From Amorphophallus konjac (lineage: Eukaryota > Streptophyta > Magnoliopsida > Alismatales > Araceae): a stretch of 64,000 nucleotides of DNA. Below, piece after piece: positions 34,485 through 46,130 of the stretch. The notes below the pieces were generated by a model. It had not been told where the DNA came from, made no database searches, and saw only the letters and a program-made list of their open reading frames with translations. The position numbers and the translations under genes were made by a program. Each line of letters begins with the position of its first letter. Within the stretch, counting starts at the first letter, position 1. The stretch is from NCBI GenBank assembly GCA_022559845.1, contig CM040125.1, forward strand, positions 202,656,102 to 202,720,101, in the 5' to 3' direction.

Positions 34485-36887
34485 TGATGTGAAACAACCC
34501 AAGGATGACTAAGTATGAAATGAGCAACCTAGGACCTAGACCCGCAAGCATACAAGCACTCCAATGATTCTCACGATAGCGTCTTACTCACTCGGCACAC
34601 GCGATCACACGGCGGGGCCGGGGGATGATGGCAAGGGTCCGAGGCGAGACCCAATGATTCTAATTGACTTAGTTGGCTTAGGCTGACCCCAAAGGGCCTA
34701 GGATTCACAACTTCGTGGGCGGCTGGCCCGCAGGGCGGGGTTTGGGTGGCACTCTCTCCCGGTCCGCGGTGGACACCTTCAAAGTAGCATACTAGTACGG
34801 GCTCTCTTCTCACCGTCCGACGGGCATTCAAAGCAATACTAAACTCGCAGAAATAAGGCAATCAAGGGTAGTATCAGAGGCTCACCTGATTGGTGTGAAA
34901 ACACCGATCCCGCTCGGAGACGAGGGCGCGCCAGGAGGCGAGGGTATATACCCGATCGCCGCGGCGGTGTCGCTTGACCTGAAAGTGAAAAAAGTACAAC
35001 ACTACACCTCTCGCAGGAGGGGTGATCTTGGGGTAAGGATTAAGCTTAGTACAACCAAAACTACCTCCACGCAGGGAGGGGCCTTCATCCGGCCAAGCGG
35101 GGTGGGGGAATTAAGCAAAGAAGACCGACTTTTCGAACTCCGCCGGTTCTGCCAAGCTTCAGGCTCGCTGAATAGGGTGTCGATTACGACCCTGCCACGG
35201 ACTCCATAGAACTCCAAACTTGATGAAACCGGTGCCAAAAGTTTCCCAACTGACAGAGGATGATGTCTGAATTTTTTCAGAAGCTCTGGAATGTGGGGCT
35301 GATCGGACCGGCGACTGGAGCAGGACAGCAACGCTCTGCCACTGACTGATGCAGTAGGTTGCAGAAGGCACTGTAGATGCTCCCGAACTCCAAATGGAAC
35401 GAGACTGGCAGTGGCGCGATCGTGGTCGGAGTAGCTTTGAGAAGAAGTTGACGGGGCCACAATCCGAGATTGGAGAAGAGAGTGGTGACCGGAGAAGTGG
35501 GGACTGGTCGAACCTGGACCCACAGGTGGCAGACTGCACACTCCGGCGAAGAAAATGGTAACTGATAGCTCCGGCGGCCGAATGAGGTACTTCTTCTTGG
35601 AGATGAAAGCTAACTGGACATAGTTTCTTCCCCCAAAAAATGGCACTCAGATCCTTCACGAGCTGGCCGTGTCAGCTTCTGCTTTCAGCTTCAGGTCTTC
35701 AGATAGGGACATAAGGCGCAGTTGGACGAGATCCTCGAATACGAACAGCTCCGGACTTGGATGGATGCAAGACCACCACCGTTGGAAAGATACCTCACAG
35801 ACGATTCCAGAAATATAGGCCTTGCCACCTGAATCTTTGAGAGACAGTCCTGGCTGCCTCTACAAGTCACTACAACTATGCTGCCTGAAACAGAGACAGA
35901 ATGAGGGGAAGAAGAAGGTGTGGGGAAGGGGATGGCCAAGAAGGTAAGAGGTGGATGGTGTGTCTAATGGCTATGGGAGGGGAATGTGAGGTGTTTAGGG
36001 GTTGATGGATGGCTTTTAGGATGGCTGGAGAAGCAGGGAGGAGGTGGGTGAAGGGGCTGCAGCTGGTGGAGGTGGTGATAGGGGTGGAGGTGCAGTAGGG
36101 AGAGGGTGAGATGGAGAGGAGGAGGAGGAGGGCGACCAGACCAAGGGGGGGTCTGGTTTGGGTCGACCTAGGGTGTGGGAGGGATGGGAGAGGGGAGGGA
36201 ATTTCGAATTTGGGCTTTGAGAGAGGTTAATTCAGCCTTGGGAAGGTGGTGGGGTGCTTAGGGAAGTGGAGGGGGGTAGGTGGTGGTTGGGAAGTAGGGC
36301 TTAGATTGGTGGAGGGTTCTTGGAACTAGATGTGGAGTAAAGAGGGGCTATGGGAAGTTGTGTGGAGTTAATGGAGGTAGGTGGGGGTTGGGAGTGGTTG
36401 GGAGGAGGGAGGAGAGAGAGAATGGTGCGCCCCCTTCTTGAAGAGAGAGAGGGAGAGAGAGAGAGAAGAGAAATTTAGTGGAGGGGAGTGAGACTTGGGA
36501 AATATTTCTATTCAAATTGATTCATCAAAAGTTGTTACAATGAGAGGGAGGGGAGGCCTATTTATAGGCTCCATACTTTCATATGACCATAATGACCCTG
36601 ACAAGCTAACTAATGACCAAAGCAGTCCAAGGGAGGGGTGCCCCTGGGCCTAGCCCACTAGTTGGGCCCAATAGCCTAACAAACCAACATAATGACACAA
36701 GACTTTGGTAGATAACCTACTAACCTAGGTACATGACTCAAATAATAGGAAAATTACATGGTTTAAGACTCAAATAAAATATAAAAATTACATGACTAGA
36801 CTCACAAACACATGACGAACATAATGGCATAAGTCGATGACGATCCGAGCCTCAAAAAAGGTGGAGGGGCAAGGGATGCCCCCATCA
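34485..36887 (-). repeat. Element B right LTR (5' LTR in sense)
   Basis: 2403 bp, uninterrupted, TGATGTGAAAC...CCATCA. It serves as the empty-site reference for LINE G. The TATA box (TATAAATAGG in sense) is at about 36558-36567, followed in sense by the CT-rich leader, which is shorter here than in the left copy. Confidence 0.92.
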
Positions 36888-36892
36888 ATGAT
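36888..36892. repeat. Target-site duplication ATGAT (right copy), element B
   Basis: Directly after CCCATCA; LTR A resumes at 36893 with GTGTAGATG. Confidence 0.95.
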
Positions 36893-38645
36893 GTGTAGAT
36901 GTTGTATAGACTTGCTGAAGTGTGCACAAGGTGAAGTATGCACAACAGAACTGAATGCACTAACATGCAGTCGACCATTGTACAGACCTCATGTTCACTA
37001 TGCAGACGTTGTATAGACTTGCTAATGCATTGTGTGCAGACTCTGCGTGCGATGTGCAGACTTGTATGAGCAAGGGCTGTACAGACTTTAAATGATGAAG
37101 CACACGATGCAATGTGCGAACTTGGTAGATGATGCATGCACCTCAATGTATAGACTTGTAATGCGTGCAGCGCATGCAGTGTATAGACTTGGAAAGTCAT
37201 CAAGCTACGTGCAGACATCAAACTCTGTACAAACTTCACTTGTGCCTAAAATAGAACAATGTACAGACTTGGTCTGTACAGACTTCAACTCAAGTATGCA
37301 TGCGATGTGTAGACTTTGAAGAGGATGCATGCACAAGCCAACCGATGTATAGACTTTGCCTGACGATGCAATGCACAAGGCAACCGATGTACAGACTTTG
37401 CCAGACGCTGCACTGCACAAGGCAACCGATGTATAGACTTTGCCAGACGATGCATGATACGATGTGATGTACAGACTTGCCTTAAGCAAGGGCTGTACAG
37501 ACTTTGATTTATGCACATGGACGCTGAATGAGACGCTGAAGTCTGTACAGACTTAGTCTGATACGTTGTATAGACTTGCATGAGACACTAAACTGCAACT
37601 AATGTACAGACTTGCTAGCGTGGAATGTGCAGACTCCATGCAATGCAAGGCAAACGAATGTATAGACTCTACATCCACAATGTGTAGACTTTGAAAGCCA
37701 ACAAGCGAACTCAATGTACAGACTTGCTGGATGTGTGAGCTACAATGTATAGACTTGACTGCCTGCATGCATGTATAGACATTATCGTGCAGACAGGACC
37801 TCATATGCATTAGTGTATAGACTGTATGCCTGATGAATGCACTGATACAGTATATGCACAGAGGAAGCAATGCACCGATGCAATGCATGCACATAGTAGG
37901 TATTGAACTAAAGCAATGGATGTATAGACTTGTGTTGACGCTGCATGATAACTACCAATGTATAGACTTCACAAGTGCAAGCAATGCAGCAATGTATGGA
38001 CTTTGAACTTGTGCATGCAATGTATAGACTTGCTACCCTGTGAGTCATGCAGTGTATGGACTTGCTGTGCCTGCGACGACTACGATGTACATACTTGCTA
38101 GCCTGCGAGCCATGCAGTGTATGTAGATAAAGCAACCGATGTATAGACTTCGCATATGCATGAGACGCTAAGTGTATAGACTTTGAAGCTCAAGTGAGAC
38201 AGTGGATGTACATACTTCAACTCTCAACTGAGACGGTGGATGTACATACTTCTAAATGTTGACGGACAATGTATGGACTTGGCATAAGACGCTGGATGAT
38301 GTACAGACTTGGAGACAATGCATGTTGCAGTGTATAGACTTAGCATTAAGCAAGGCAATGTATGGACTTCAAGTCATGAGACGCAAGTTGAGACGATGAA
38401 TGATGTACAGACTTCAAGTCCACTTTAGATGTCGAGTGAGACGGATGATGTACAGACTTCAATGCGTGCTTGCAACACGAAGTATAGACATTTCTTGTGC
38501 GAGTAATACAGTGTGTAGACTTGTGTGTGTGTGCAATGTGTAGACCTGTGTGTGCTGTGCAGCCGATGTGCATACTTGCTCTAGAGGGATGTGTAGACTT
38601 ATGCATTGACGCTAAGTGAGATAGTGCAATGTATAGACTTCTTAA
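36893..38645 (-). repeat. U3 motif array of LTR A (right copy, main part)
   Basis: The same TGTAYAGACTT array as 2450-4245, same orientation, copy for copy alignable with the left LTR. Some copies differ only at the Y position (TATAG or TACAG). A deletion of a few units relative to the left copy lies near 37540. Confidence 0.85.
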
Positions 38646-38918
38646 CAGACGCATGCAGCAACTGTTATTGCACTGATGCAGTGTATGCTAAACACAAAGA
38701 TATTGCACTGATGCAGTGTATGCTAAACACAAAGACTATAGCAATGAATATATCAGACAAAGCACACTCATGCATTCTCCACAGAACAAATCAGTCATAT
38801 GCATTCATGTTGCTATCATTCAATGTGATGTTCTTAGCAAAATAATATGTTGACTCATTCATATTGCTATCATTAAAACACCACATTATCATCAAAGCAC
38901 AAGGGGCACAACAAACTA

Positions 38919-40076
38919 GCCATTGCTCTGCAATTTATTTCATATATGTATATATATATATAGAGTTTATTCCTTCAGCTCTTATTAAGCCTATTCTAAG
39001 TTTAAGGTCAATACAGAGATTAAATTCATTTTGCACAAAGTGGTCTCTTTACTTTTGATCATCATGGTTCTAGAGTGAAAGAGTTCACAGTTTTATTAAA
39101 TAGTTCTAGCTATTCCATATGCAAAGCACTTTTAAGTTCAAGGATTTGTAACCTTCAAGGATCATAAGATTTATAAGTCTCCAGCCATTAAATTTATATA
39201 GAGTCGATCGGTGAAGACCAAAACCTTTCATAAAGGAATCATCATTTTAACTCCCACTGAATCAATGGCATCAATTCAAATCTAGAGCTCATGAACCTTA
39301 CCTCATACTTGAAGATTGATGAGTTCTTCAACAACTAGCTAAAAAGATGAGGAAGAAACGAATTGATGAGAAGTTGACAAGGCTCCAGGCTTCAGACAAT
39401 CTAAGGTACTGGAAGTGCCATTTCAGAACACATTATCATAGCAGCAGACTTTGAAGCACAGCAGACATTGTGACAGCTTCTTCTCACCAAAAATGTCCAC
39501 AGTAGGCAGAATTTCCAGATTGCGTTGACTCAACGCCAGTACTGAGTTAACCGCTCTCATGTGAGCAAGCTGACTCCAGAACGGTTTACACCAGGTTTCT
39601 GTCGGTGCGTCAACTCAACCACATCACAGCATTAACTCACTCCACCAAGCAGCTGAACTGCCAGCACTGTTTCCAGATTAGTTCTATCAGTGCGTTGACC
39701 CACCCTCATCACTGCGTTAACTCTGACTTCTTCACCAAAAAGCCAGTTCAATCAACTGAGTGAGCCACACTTCAGGTTCACAAAACATTAATCTCAAGGT
39801 GGTAACTTGTTCTCCTCAGTAATAAAAGTCTAGTACAAGCTCCCCCTCAGATCATGCATGACAAAAAGTTTTGATGAAAATGCAGTGATTGACATGATGG
39901 GCTTTTTATTCATCATCTATTTTTCAAGACAGAGAGTATGACCAAAAACTGAGCTCCCCCTAAATTTGTGACTTAGTTAGAAACCAAGCACTTTCAACTC
40001 AAGCACGGCATGTAATCAATTTATTACTAAGTAAAATTAACCAATCAAATTTCAAAGAATAAACTGAGCTATCAAG
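38919..40076 (-). other. Element E 3' noncoding region, right part
   Basis: Continues from 1119 after removal of element A: GCCATTGCTCTGCAA at 38918 completes the second tandem unit. An AT run is at about 38946-38962. At 39515-39730 about six degenerate copies of the GCGTTGACTC-type motif of E occur. CTCCCCCT tracts near 39841 and 39952 repeat the polypurine theme. No ORF recognised. Confidence 0.65.
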
Positions 40077-40622
40077 TTAGGCAACAGGATGAAAATTACA
40101 TAGTCCAAGCTTTCTCCTAAGACAAGTAAATCTTTCATTACTCAGAGGCTTGGTAAAAATGTCAGCAATTTGATGTTCTGAGTCTACAAAAATCAATTTA
40201 AAGCTTCCTTTATTAACTTCATCTCGCAAGAAGTGATGCCTAATTTCTATATGTTTGGTCCTAGAGTGCTGAATTAGATTTTTTACCATGTTAATGGCAC
40301 TTGTGTTATCAGACAATATTGGTACACACCTAAGATCAATTTGATAATCTTGGAGTTGATGTTTGATATACAACACTTGAGTGTCACAACTCCCTGCAGC
40401 GACATATTCTACCTCTGCAGTGGATAGTGCCACTGAGTGTTGTTTCTTGGATGCCCAAGAAACCAAACACCCTCCCAAAAATTGGCAATAGCAACTTGTG
40501 CTTTTCCTGTCAAGTTTGCAACCAGCATAGTCTGCATCAGAATACGATACTAAATCAAGAGTGCAAGATGCAGGATACCAAATCTCTAAATCTCGAGTTC
40601 CGACAAGGTACGAAAGATACAC
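40077..40622 (-). pseudogene. Element E RNase H domain (copia pol C-terminus)
   Basis: An open frame of 181 codons ending at 40077. It shows the copia RNase H landmarks YSDADYAG, STAEVEYVAAG, DNTSAINMVKN, KHIEIRHHF and DIFTKPL in order, so the domain is complete at this level. It would degrade the RNA strand of RNA-DNA hybrids during reverse transcription. A frameshift near 40600 separates it from the RT, so it is part of a broken pol. Confidence 0.88.
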
Positions 40623-42037
40623 TTAACAGAGCTCAAGTGGGATTCTCTAGGATCAGATTGAAACCGAGCACACATGCATACACAAAATTGGAAATATGGC
40701 CTAGATGTAGTAAGATAGAGGAGTGATCCGATCATACCTCGATTGGTCTTGGCATCCACTGATTTACCTTTCAGATCTACATCCAGAGTTGTGTTGGTGC
40801 TCATGGGAGTGTTGATTACTTTAAGAGTCTCCATTTGATATTTCTTCAATAGTTCAGAGATATACTTTGCCTGGTTGATAAAGCATCCTTCTTTGCTTTG
40901 GGTGATTTGAAGTCCTAGAAGAACTTGTAGCTCACCCATTAGACTCATTTCAAATTCTGTAGTCATCAATTGTGCAAATTCCTCACACATGCTTGGTTTA
41001 GTGGATCCAAAGACTATATCATCAACGTAAATTTGAACCAGAACAATGTCATTGTTTCTTACCTTGGTGAATAAAGTTTGGTCCAGTTTACCTCTTGAAT
41101 ATCCTTTTTCAGTGAGGTATGAGCTGAGTCGGTCGTACCATGCTCGAGGTGCTTATTTAAGCCCATAGAGAGCTTTGTCTAATCTGTAAATATTGTTAAG
41201 ACTATCTATGCACTCAAAACTAGGGGGTTGTTCAACATACACCTCTTCTTTTATTAGACCATTAAGAAATGCACTTTTTACATCCATTTGTTGTAGTTTT
41301 ATTCCATGGCAGCAAGCATATGCAAGTAATAATCTAATGGCCTCAAGTCTAGCTACAGGAGTAAAGGATTCTTCAAAATCAATCTTGAATTCTTGGTTAT
41401 ATCCTTGTGCTACCAGTCTTGCTTTATTTCTTATCACAATTCTATTTTCATTTTGTTTATTTCTGAAGACCCACTTAGTTCCAATTACAGAATGTTCATT
41501 GGGTCTAGGTACAAGGTGCCACACTTTGTTTCTCTTGAATTGATTTAGTTCTTCATGCATTGCATTTATCCAACATTCATCTTTTAGGGCTTTACTTACA
41601 TTTTTAGGTTCAATTTGAGACACAAGAGCCAAATTATCCATTTCCTCAATCATCCTAAAGTGAGATCTAGTTCTTGTAGGGTCATACAGATTACCAATAA
41701 TGTTTGATAAAGGATGATCTCTTAACATTCTAACATTGGTTAGAGAATTACCTTCATTAGCATCTGCATTACCTTGAGTGCTTGATTCTGCCAGACTCTC
41801 ACCTGGCCTTGACTCTTTCTCCTTAAGATCTTGTTCTTCCTTTACTTCAAGGAACTCCCCATCATCCTTGTCCCTACAAGATTGTTCATTTTCAGATCTA
41901 ACATTCATTTCATCAAAGATAATATGTGGAGATTCTTCTACATTTTGAGTTTTGACATTTAGGACTCTATAGGCCCTAGAGTGATTAGAATATCTCAGAA
42001 AAATGGCTGGTTCACTCTTAGGTTCAAACTTATCCAA
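40586..42037 (-). pseudogene. Element E reverse transcriptase
   Basis: Copia-type RT (RVT_2). A linker from 42037 is followed by [40 protein letters not shown] and ALYGLK. An in-frame TAA at about 41153 replaces a Gln codon, then the frame continues with the catalytic YVDD (41015-41029) and the thumb region. All visible catalytic aspartates are present. The protein is the closest part of the window to autonomous Sirevirus pol and the likely type of enzyme that moved A and C. Confidence 0.9.
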
Positions 42038-42039
42038 AT

Positions 42040-43173
42040 CCCGTTTGTCATTATTTTGAACAAAGCATTTTGACCCAAAACTTTGAAGTGAGCAACAGAT
42101 GGCTTCTTATCTTTCATTAACTCATATGGAGTCTTTTTGGACAGAGGTCTTACCATTACATGATTTACAATGTAGCACGAGGTGTTTATCGCCTCAGCCC
42201 AGAATTTCCTTGGAAGTTGTCCTTCGATCAGCATTGTTCTAGCCATCTCCACAAGAGTTCTATTTCTTCTTTCAACCACTCCATTCTACTCAGGAGTTCT
42301 TGGTGACGAAAATTTGTGTGATATTCCTTTTGCCCTGTAAAAGCCATCAAATTTTGAATTTTCAAACTCTCCTCCATGATCTACAGGATAGATGAAATAG
42401 TGTACTTACCATCCTGCTGAACTTTCCTGAAAAATGGCTGAAATTCTTCAAACGCATCATTTTTATGAGATAAAAAGAACACTCAAGTAAACCTAGAAAA
42501 GTCATCTACCAAAACAAAGCCATATATATTCCCACTTAAACTTGTTGTTCTGGTGGGTCCAAACAGATCCATGTGAATAAGTTCAAGAGGTCTAGAAGAC
42601 TGGTTTTCTATTCTAGATTTAAATGACTTCCTAGTGTGCTTACCTTGAGTGCATGCATCACAAACTTTGTCATTTTGTTTAAATGAGACATCAGGCAAGC
42701 CGTTTACCATGCTAAATTTAGCTAACTTATGCATGACACTATAGCTAGCATGTCTTAATCTACGATGCCATAGCCAAGCCATCTGACTTTTATTAACGGC
42801 AAGACAGGGATTGTTGTGAGCAGGATCATCCAAGTCTACCATGTACATGTTGTTTATTCTTTTTCCAATGAACTTAACATTTTCAGAATGCATTTCAAGA
42901 ATGGTGCATGCATGAGAATCAAACACAACTTTGTGTCCCCTGTCACACAGTTGGCTTATACTAAGAAGATTGTATTCTAGTCCTTCAACAAGTAGCACAT
43001 CATCAATGGAGTTCAAGGGATTTTCGCCAACTTTACCTTTTCCAATAATTTTACCTTTATTGTTGCCCCCAAACGTGACATGGCCTCCTTCTTTCTCAAC
43101 CAAGAAACAGAATTTTACCTTATCTCCCGTCATATGTCTTGAGCAGCCGCTGTCAAGATACCATATGTTGTGT
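42040..43173 (-). pseudogene. Element E protease and integrase, broken
   Basis: Starts with the copia protease active site [14 protein letters not shown] (about 43173-43130). The GAG-pre-integrase zinc module follows (HRRLRHAS ... CDACTQGKH), then the integrase core opening HMDLFGPT and VLVDDFSRFT. There a TGA replaces a Trp codon (42483-42485). Beyond it the frame is shifted near 42390, a TAG replaces Gln before NGVVERRNRTL, and a further shift precedes 42037. Integrase would insert the cDNA; here it cannot be made. Confidence 0.85.
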
Positions 43174-43179
43174 ACAGCT

Positions 43180-43973
43180 GCAAGGCACTCTTACAATTCA
43201 CATCAAACAAGAGATTTTGGAACCCAAATACACTTGGGTCCCATCACACCGTAGGATTGTGTTAAATAAGACAACATGCTTTTGGGAATCCATATTTGTT
43301 GTTTTGGATGTTTTTGATATGTGGAGTTCAAAGGTTTGAGAGTTTTCTGATTGGGTTGAGGTACCCTTTGGAATGACCTTTTTGAATCAGTTCTGTTGTT
43401 AGAGAAGTATGAAGTTTTATTCTTGTTCCCATTCCAATGATTATTGTGGCTCCAAGAAGCACTGGGGAATCTAGGATGAGAAGTTCTAGAAGAATACTGA
43501 ACTCTTGAAGGAATGAAGGTTCGCTGCGTAGACCCTCTCACCTGACTACGTTGACTCATCCATCTAACCCTTCTGTCATATGGGTTCTGGTGCATAGGAT
43601 GCGTTGACGCACTGTAGTGGCTGCGTCGACTCACTCTAGTATTTTTGAAAGAATACCCATCTTGGAAGGGTGTATGCGTTGACACAGTATGGACACTGCG
43701 TTGACGCGGCCAATGGTTTGTTCTAGCATTATTTCTGTAGAACCCCTAGGACATGGGTTGAGTGGACGCAGGATACCCAGTGCGTTGACGCAACTGTCTT
43801 GTACCAGACCTATGACTCCCTAAATTTCTATAAGTCTAATGCTGCGTTGATGAACTAGGGTCTATAGGCTGACCTGAGGGTTTACTTCTGAGCTTAGGCA
43901 CATTCTTATGGTGATTGGCATTTAAGGTGACATTCATTTTCTCTTTGCCCTTTTCCTTTCTGGTTTCATATGT
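43180..43973 (-). pseudogene. Element E gag-pol linker carrying TGCGTTGACGCA motif copies
   Basis: Same frame as gag, with scattered stops. It is Ser/Arg/Gln-rich and ends in IWVPK-type segments before the protease, the same WVP tail that closes the gag of A and C. Between 43515 and 43860 about nine copies of TGCGTTGACGCA or variants lie within the coding strand and translate as AST(H/Q)-type units. The same motif fills the U3 of E. I know of no protein function for these units. Confidence 0.65.
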
Positions 43974-45671
43974 CTATTTTACTTCTTCTTGATTTTTCTC
44001 ATGGGACTTCACTGCAGCCATTGGGTTTTGCTCAGATGTGCCCTGTTCTGGAACAAAGGTTATTAGCATTATCCCTAGATTCTTCTTTTTAGTTGGATTA
44101 TATCCAAGTCCTTCTTTTCCAAAATTACTTTTCATTCCCATAACAACTTCTAGGTTGTTTTTGCCTTCTGTAAATTTCTCAAGGGAGACTTGTTTATTTG
44201 AGTTTTCAACTTCCAGTCTCTTCAAGTTTTCTTGGAGTTCTAGATTTACTCCTTGAATGGCTTCATATTTTTCTTCAGCAATTTTTACATCACTCTCTAA
44301 TTTTTGCATTCTGAGTTTCAGGTCATCATGTACTTTCAGTAAAAATTCATTTTCTCTTTTCATCTCTATTAATTGATCTTTATACAGATCACTTTCAGCA
44401 AGAGACTCTCTTAGATGAGTAATTTCAGCTTCTAAGCACATGATTTTCTCATTCAAGGAATTATCTTGACTAGTCAAATTTTTCTTCTTCTTTAGTGATT
44501 TATTTTTTTTTCTCATATAATCATACTTATCTAGCAATTCATTAAATGCTTCTTCCCAATCACTGCAAGAAAAGTTTTCAAAAGAGGAGGTTACCTCATC
44601 CTGATCATATCCCTTAGCCATAAAGCACAACTTAATATCACTTTCTTCTTCAGAGGTACTCTCTTCTTCATCTTCATCTTTCTCCTCATCACTCCAAGTA
44701 CTCATCATAGCTTTTGGCTTCTTGTTCTTCCATTTTGGTTGGACTTTCTTCACATTCTTTGGACATTCAGATTTAATATGACCTTGTTTCATGCATTTGT
44801 AACAGACAACCTTGTCAGATTTCTTAGAGTTTTCTGATTTGAATTTTGAACTCTTTCTTACCTCTGGTCTTCTGTTGTTTCTAAATTTACCTTCCTTCCT
44901 TAGAAACTTCTTGAATTTTTTGGTGAGCATTGCTATCTCACCTGAGTCATCATTTGAAGTAGATGACTGACTGTCATCTGAACTCTCCTTGCTGCTAGGA
45001 CCAGCCTTCAAAGCAAGTGGCTTCTTCTTTTTCACATCCTCATCAGTTCTTTTGAAATTCAACTCATAAGCCATCAGTGATCTAATAAGCTCATCAAGGG
45101 TAGTGGTAGGTAGGTTCCTAGATTCCTCAACAACAGTGGCCTTGGTGTGCCAAATTGGAGTTAGGGATCTAAGAATTTTTCTGACCAGTTCATAATTAGT
45201 GTAAACCTTTCCCAGACCTTTAAGACCATTCACTAATAGGGTTAGTCTAGCATACATTTCAGATATATTTTCCTCTGGCTTCATTCTAAAAACTTCATAT
45301 TCAGAAATTAACATATTAGCTTTTGTCTCTCTTACCTCTGACGTACCTTCATAGATGACTTGAAGTCTGTCCCACATTTCCTTGGCACTGGCACATGAGG
45401 ACACTCGTGAAAACTCCTTAGGATGCAATGAGCATTGCATGATGTTCATAGCTTGCCAATTGACGTTGGACTTCCGAATCTACTCTTTCACCCACAGTTC
45501 TTCATCTCCTTCTAACTGATAGGGTCCCTTGCTCACGACTCTCCAAATCTCATAGTCCTGATCTCTCAGAAATACCTGCATCCGATTTTTCCAGTAAGCA
45601 TAGTTAGTGCCATCAAAGAAGGGTGGCCTATTCACTGCATACCCTTCAGGCATGAGCCCTTTGTTTTCCAT
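43974..45671 (-). pseudogene. Element E Gag
   Basis: 565 codons from ATG 45671-45669, one in-frame TAG at 45480-45482. Residues 1-60 are DUF4219-like (PPFFDGTNYAYWKNRM); about 75-190 the UBN2-type Gag core (AKEMWDRLQVIYEGT, ISEMYARLTLLVNGL); about 275-290 a single CCHC knuckle (CYKCMKQGHIKSEC); then an acidic Glu/Asp stretch and a coiled coil of about 130 residues. Gag forms the capsid and binds the RNA. The single knuckle contrasts with six in A and C. gag and pol share a frame with a stop at 43974, as in Sireviruses where gag-pol is expressed across a stop or fused. Confidence 0.88.
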
Positions 45672-45718
45672 TCCACTAAATCTCTCTGGGTTGTGAGACC
45701 CTTGACAAGAGAGCCAAG

Positions 45719-45730
45719 CTCTAATACCAC
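45719..45730 (-). promoter_or_regulatory. Primer-binding site of element E
   Basis: TGGTATTAGAGC on the minus strand, one base inside the LTR at 45732; a one-base variant of the plant tRNA-Met PBS. Confidence 0.85.
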
Positions 45731-45939
45731 GTGTTGGATTAAGTGGATGGTTAAACTAGAGGGGGAGGGGGTGAATAGGTTGTCCCTTTGAAATCTTTTG
45801 CGAAAAATCACAATCAACTTTTAAGAACCAGAATACTATTTCAGAATTCAGTAAACAGACGGTGTGGAGATCGAACCTAATCAATCATCTAGCGACACAC
45901 AGATATAGCAAGAGACAGCAAACCACAAGAGAAAATAGA

Positions 45940-46130
45940 TTTTTATGGTGGTTCGATCTCCCTGTGGAGACCTACGTCCACCCCTCACTAGATCAGTGAG
46001 GATCCCTATTGAGCCTTACAGCTTTGCTAAACCGAGGAACAATCCCCTCGACAATGCTGGCCACTACAGCTTGGTTGACAAGAGGAACATATCCTCTTCA
46101 CCAGATACACGCTGACAAACCGCTTGAGGG
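45940..46130 (-). other. Hairpin cassette in the LTR E leader
   Basis: After GGTGGTTCG and CTACGTCCACC: 45983-46001 (CCTCACT/AGTGAGG, loop of 5), 46033-46050 (CGAGG/CCTCG, loop of 8) and 46080-46098 (AAGAGG/CCTCTT, loop of 7). ACAGCTT copies lie between the stems (46018, 46066), as in LTR A. Position and order match the cassettes of A and C. Confidence 0.72.

Larger units (their letters stand above)
24883..36887 (-). mobile_element. Element B: internally deleted Ty3/gypsy chromovirus derivative
   Basis: LTRs 24883-31582 (with LINE G inside) and 34485-36887 (2403 bp) begin TGATGTGAAAC and end CCATCA. PBS 34471-34482 (TGGTATCAAAGC) and a purine tract next to 31582 show minus orientation. The 2.9-kb internal part holds a Gag N-terminus, a central domain of unknown function, an integrase C-terminal segment and a chromodomain; protease, RT, RNase H and integrase core are absent. 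About 6 substitutions in 340 bp between LTRs (by eye). Confidence 0.88.
1125..38913 (-). mobile_element. Element A: non-autonomous, gag-only Sirevirus-like retrotransposon
   Basis: LTRs 1125-4513 and 23553-38913 (the latter interrupted by B) both begin TGTTGGG and end ACAACA, with a 5-bp TSD. The PBS (23539-23550, minus) and polypurine tract (4514-4527) fix the minus orientation. Once C is removed, the internal region codes only for a Gag-like protein with six CCHC-type knuckles; no protease, integrase, RT or RNase H is found. Its LTR edges and polypurine tracts match element E, so I infer it was mobilised by an E-like partner. The two LTRs differ by about 16 substitutions in the first 370 bp (counted by eye). 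Confidence 0.9.
23553..38913 (-). repeat. Element A right LTR (5' LTR in sense), interrupted by element B
   Basis: The LTR is 23553-24882 plus 36893-38913, about 3351 bp when B and one ATGAT copy are removed. It is colinear with 1125-4513: hairpin cassette 23853-24070, purine tract 24208-24335, TATA 24402-24409, motif array 24582-24882 and 36893-38645. The break between 24882 and 36893 falls at the site corresponding to about 2453 in the left LTR, where the sequence is uninterrupted. Confidence 0.92.

Noticed and set aside
1425..46098. LTR hairpins as Rho-independent terminators
   Set aside because: Plant DNA; no T-run after the stems; nuclear transcription does not use such terminators.
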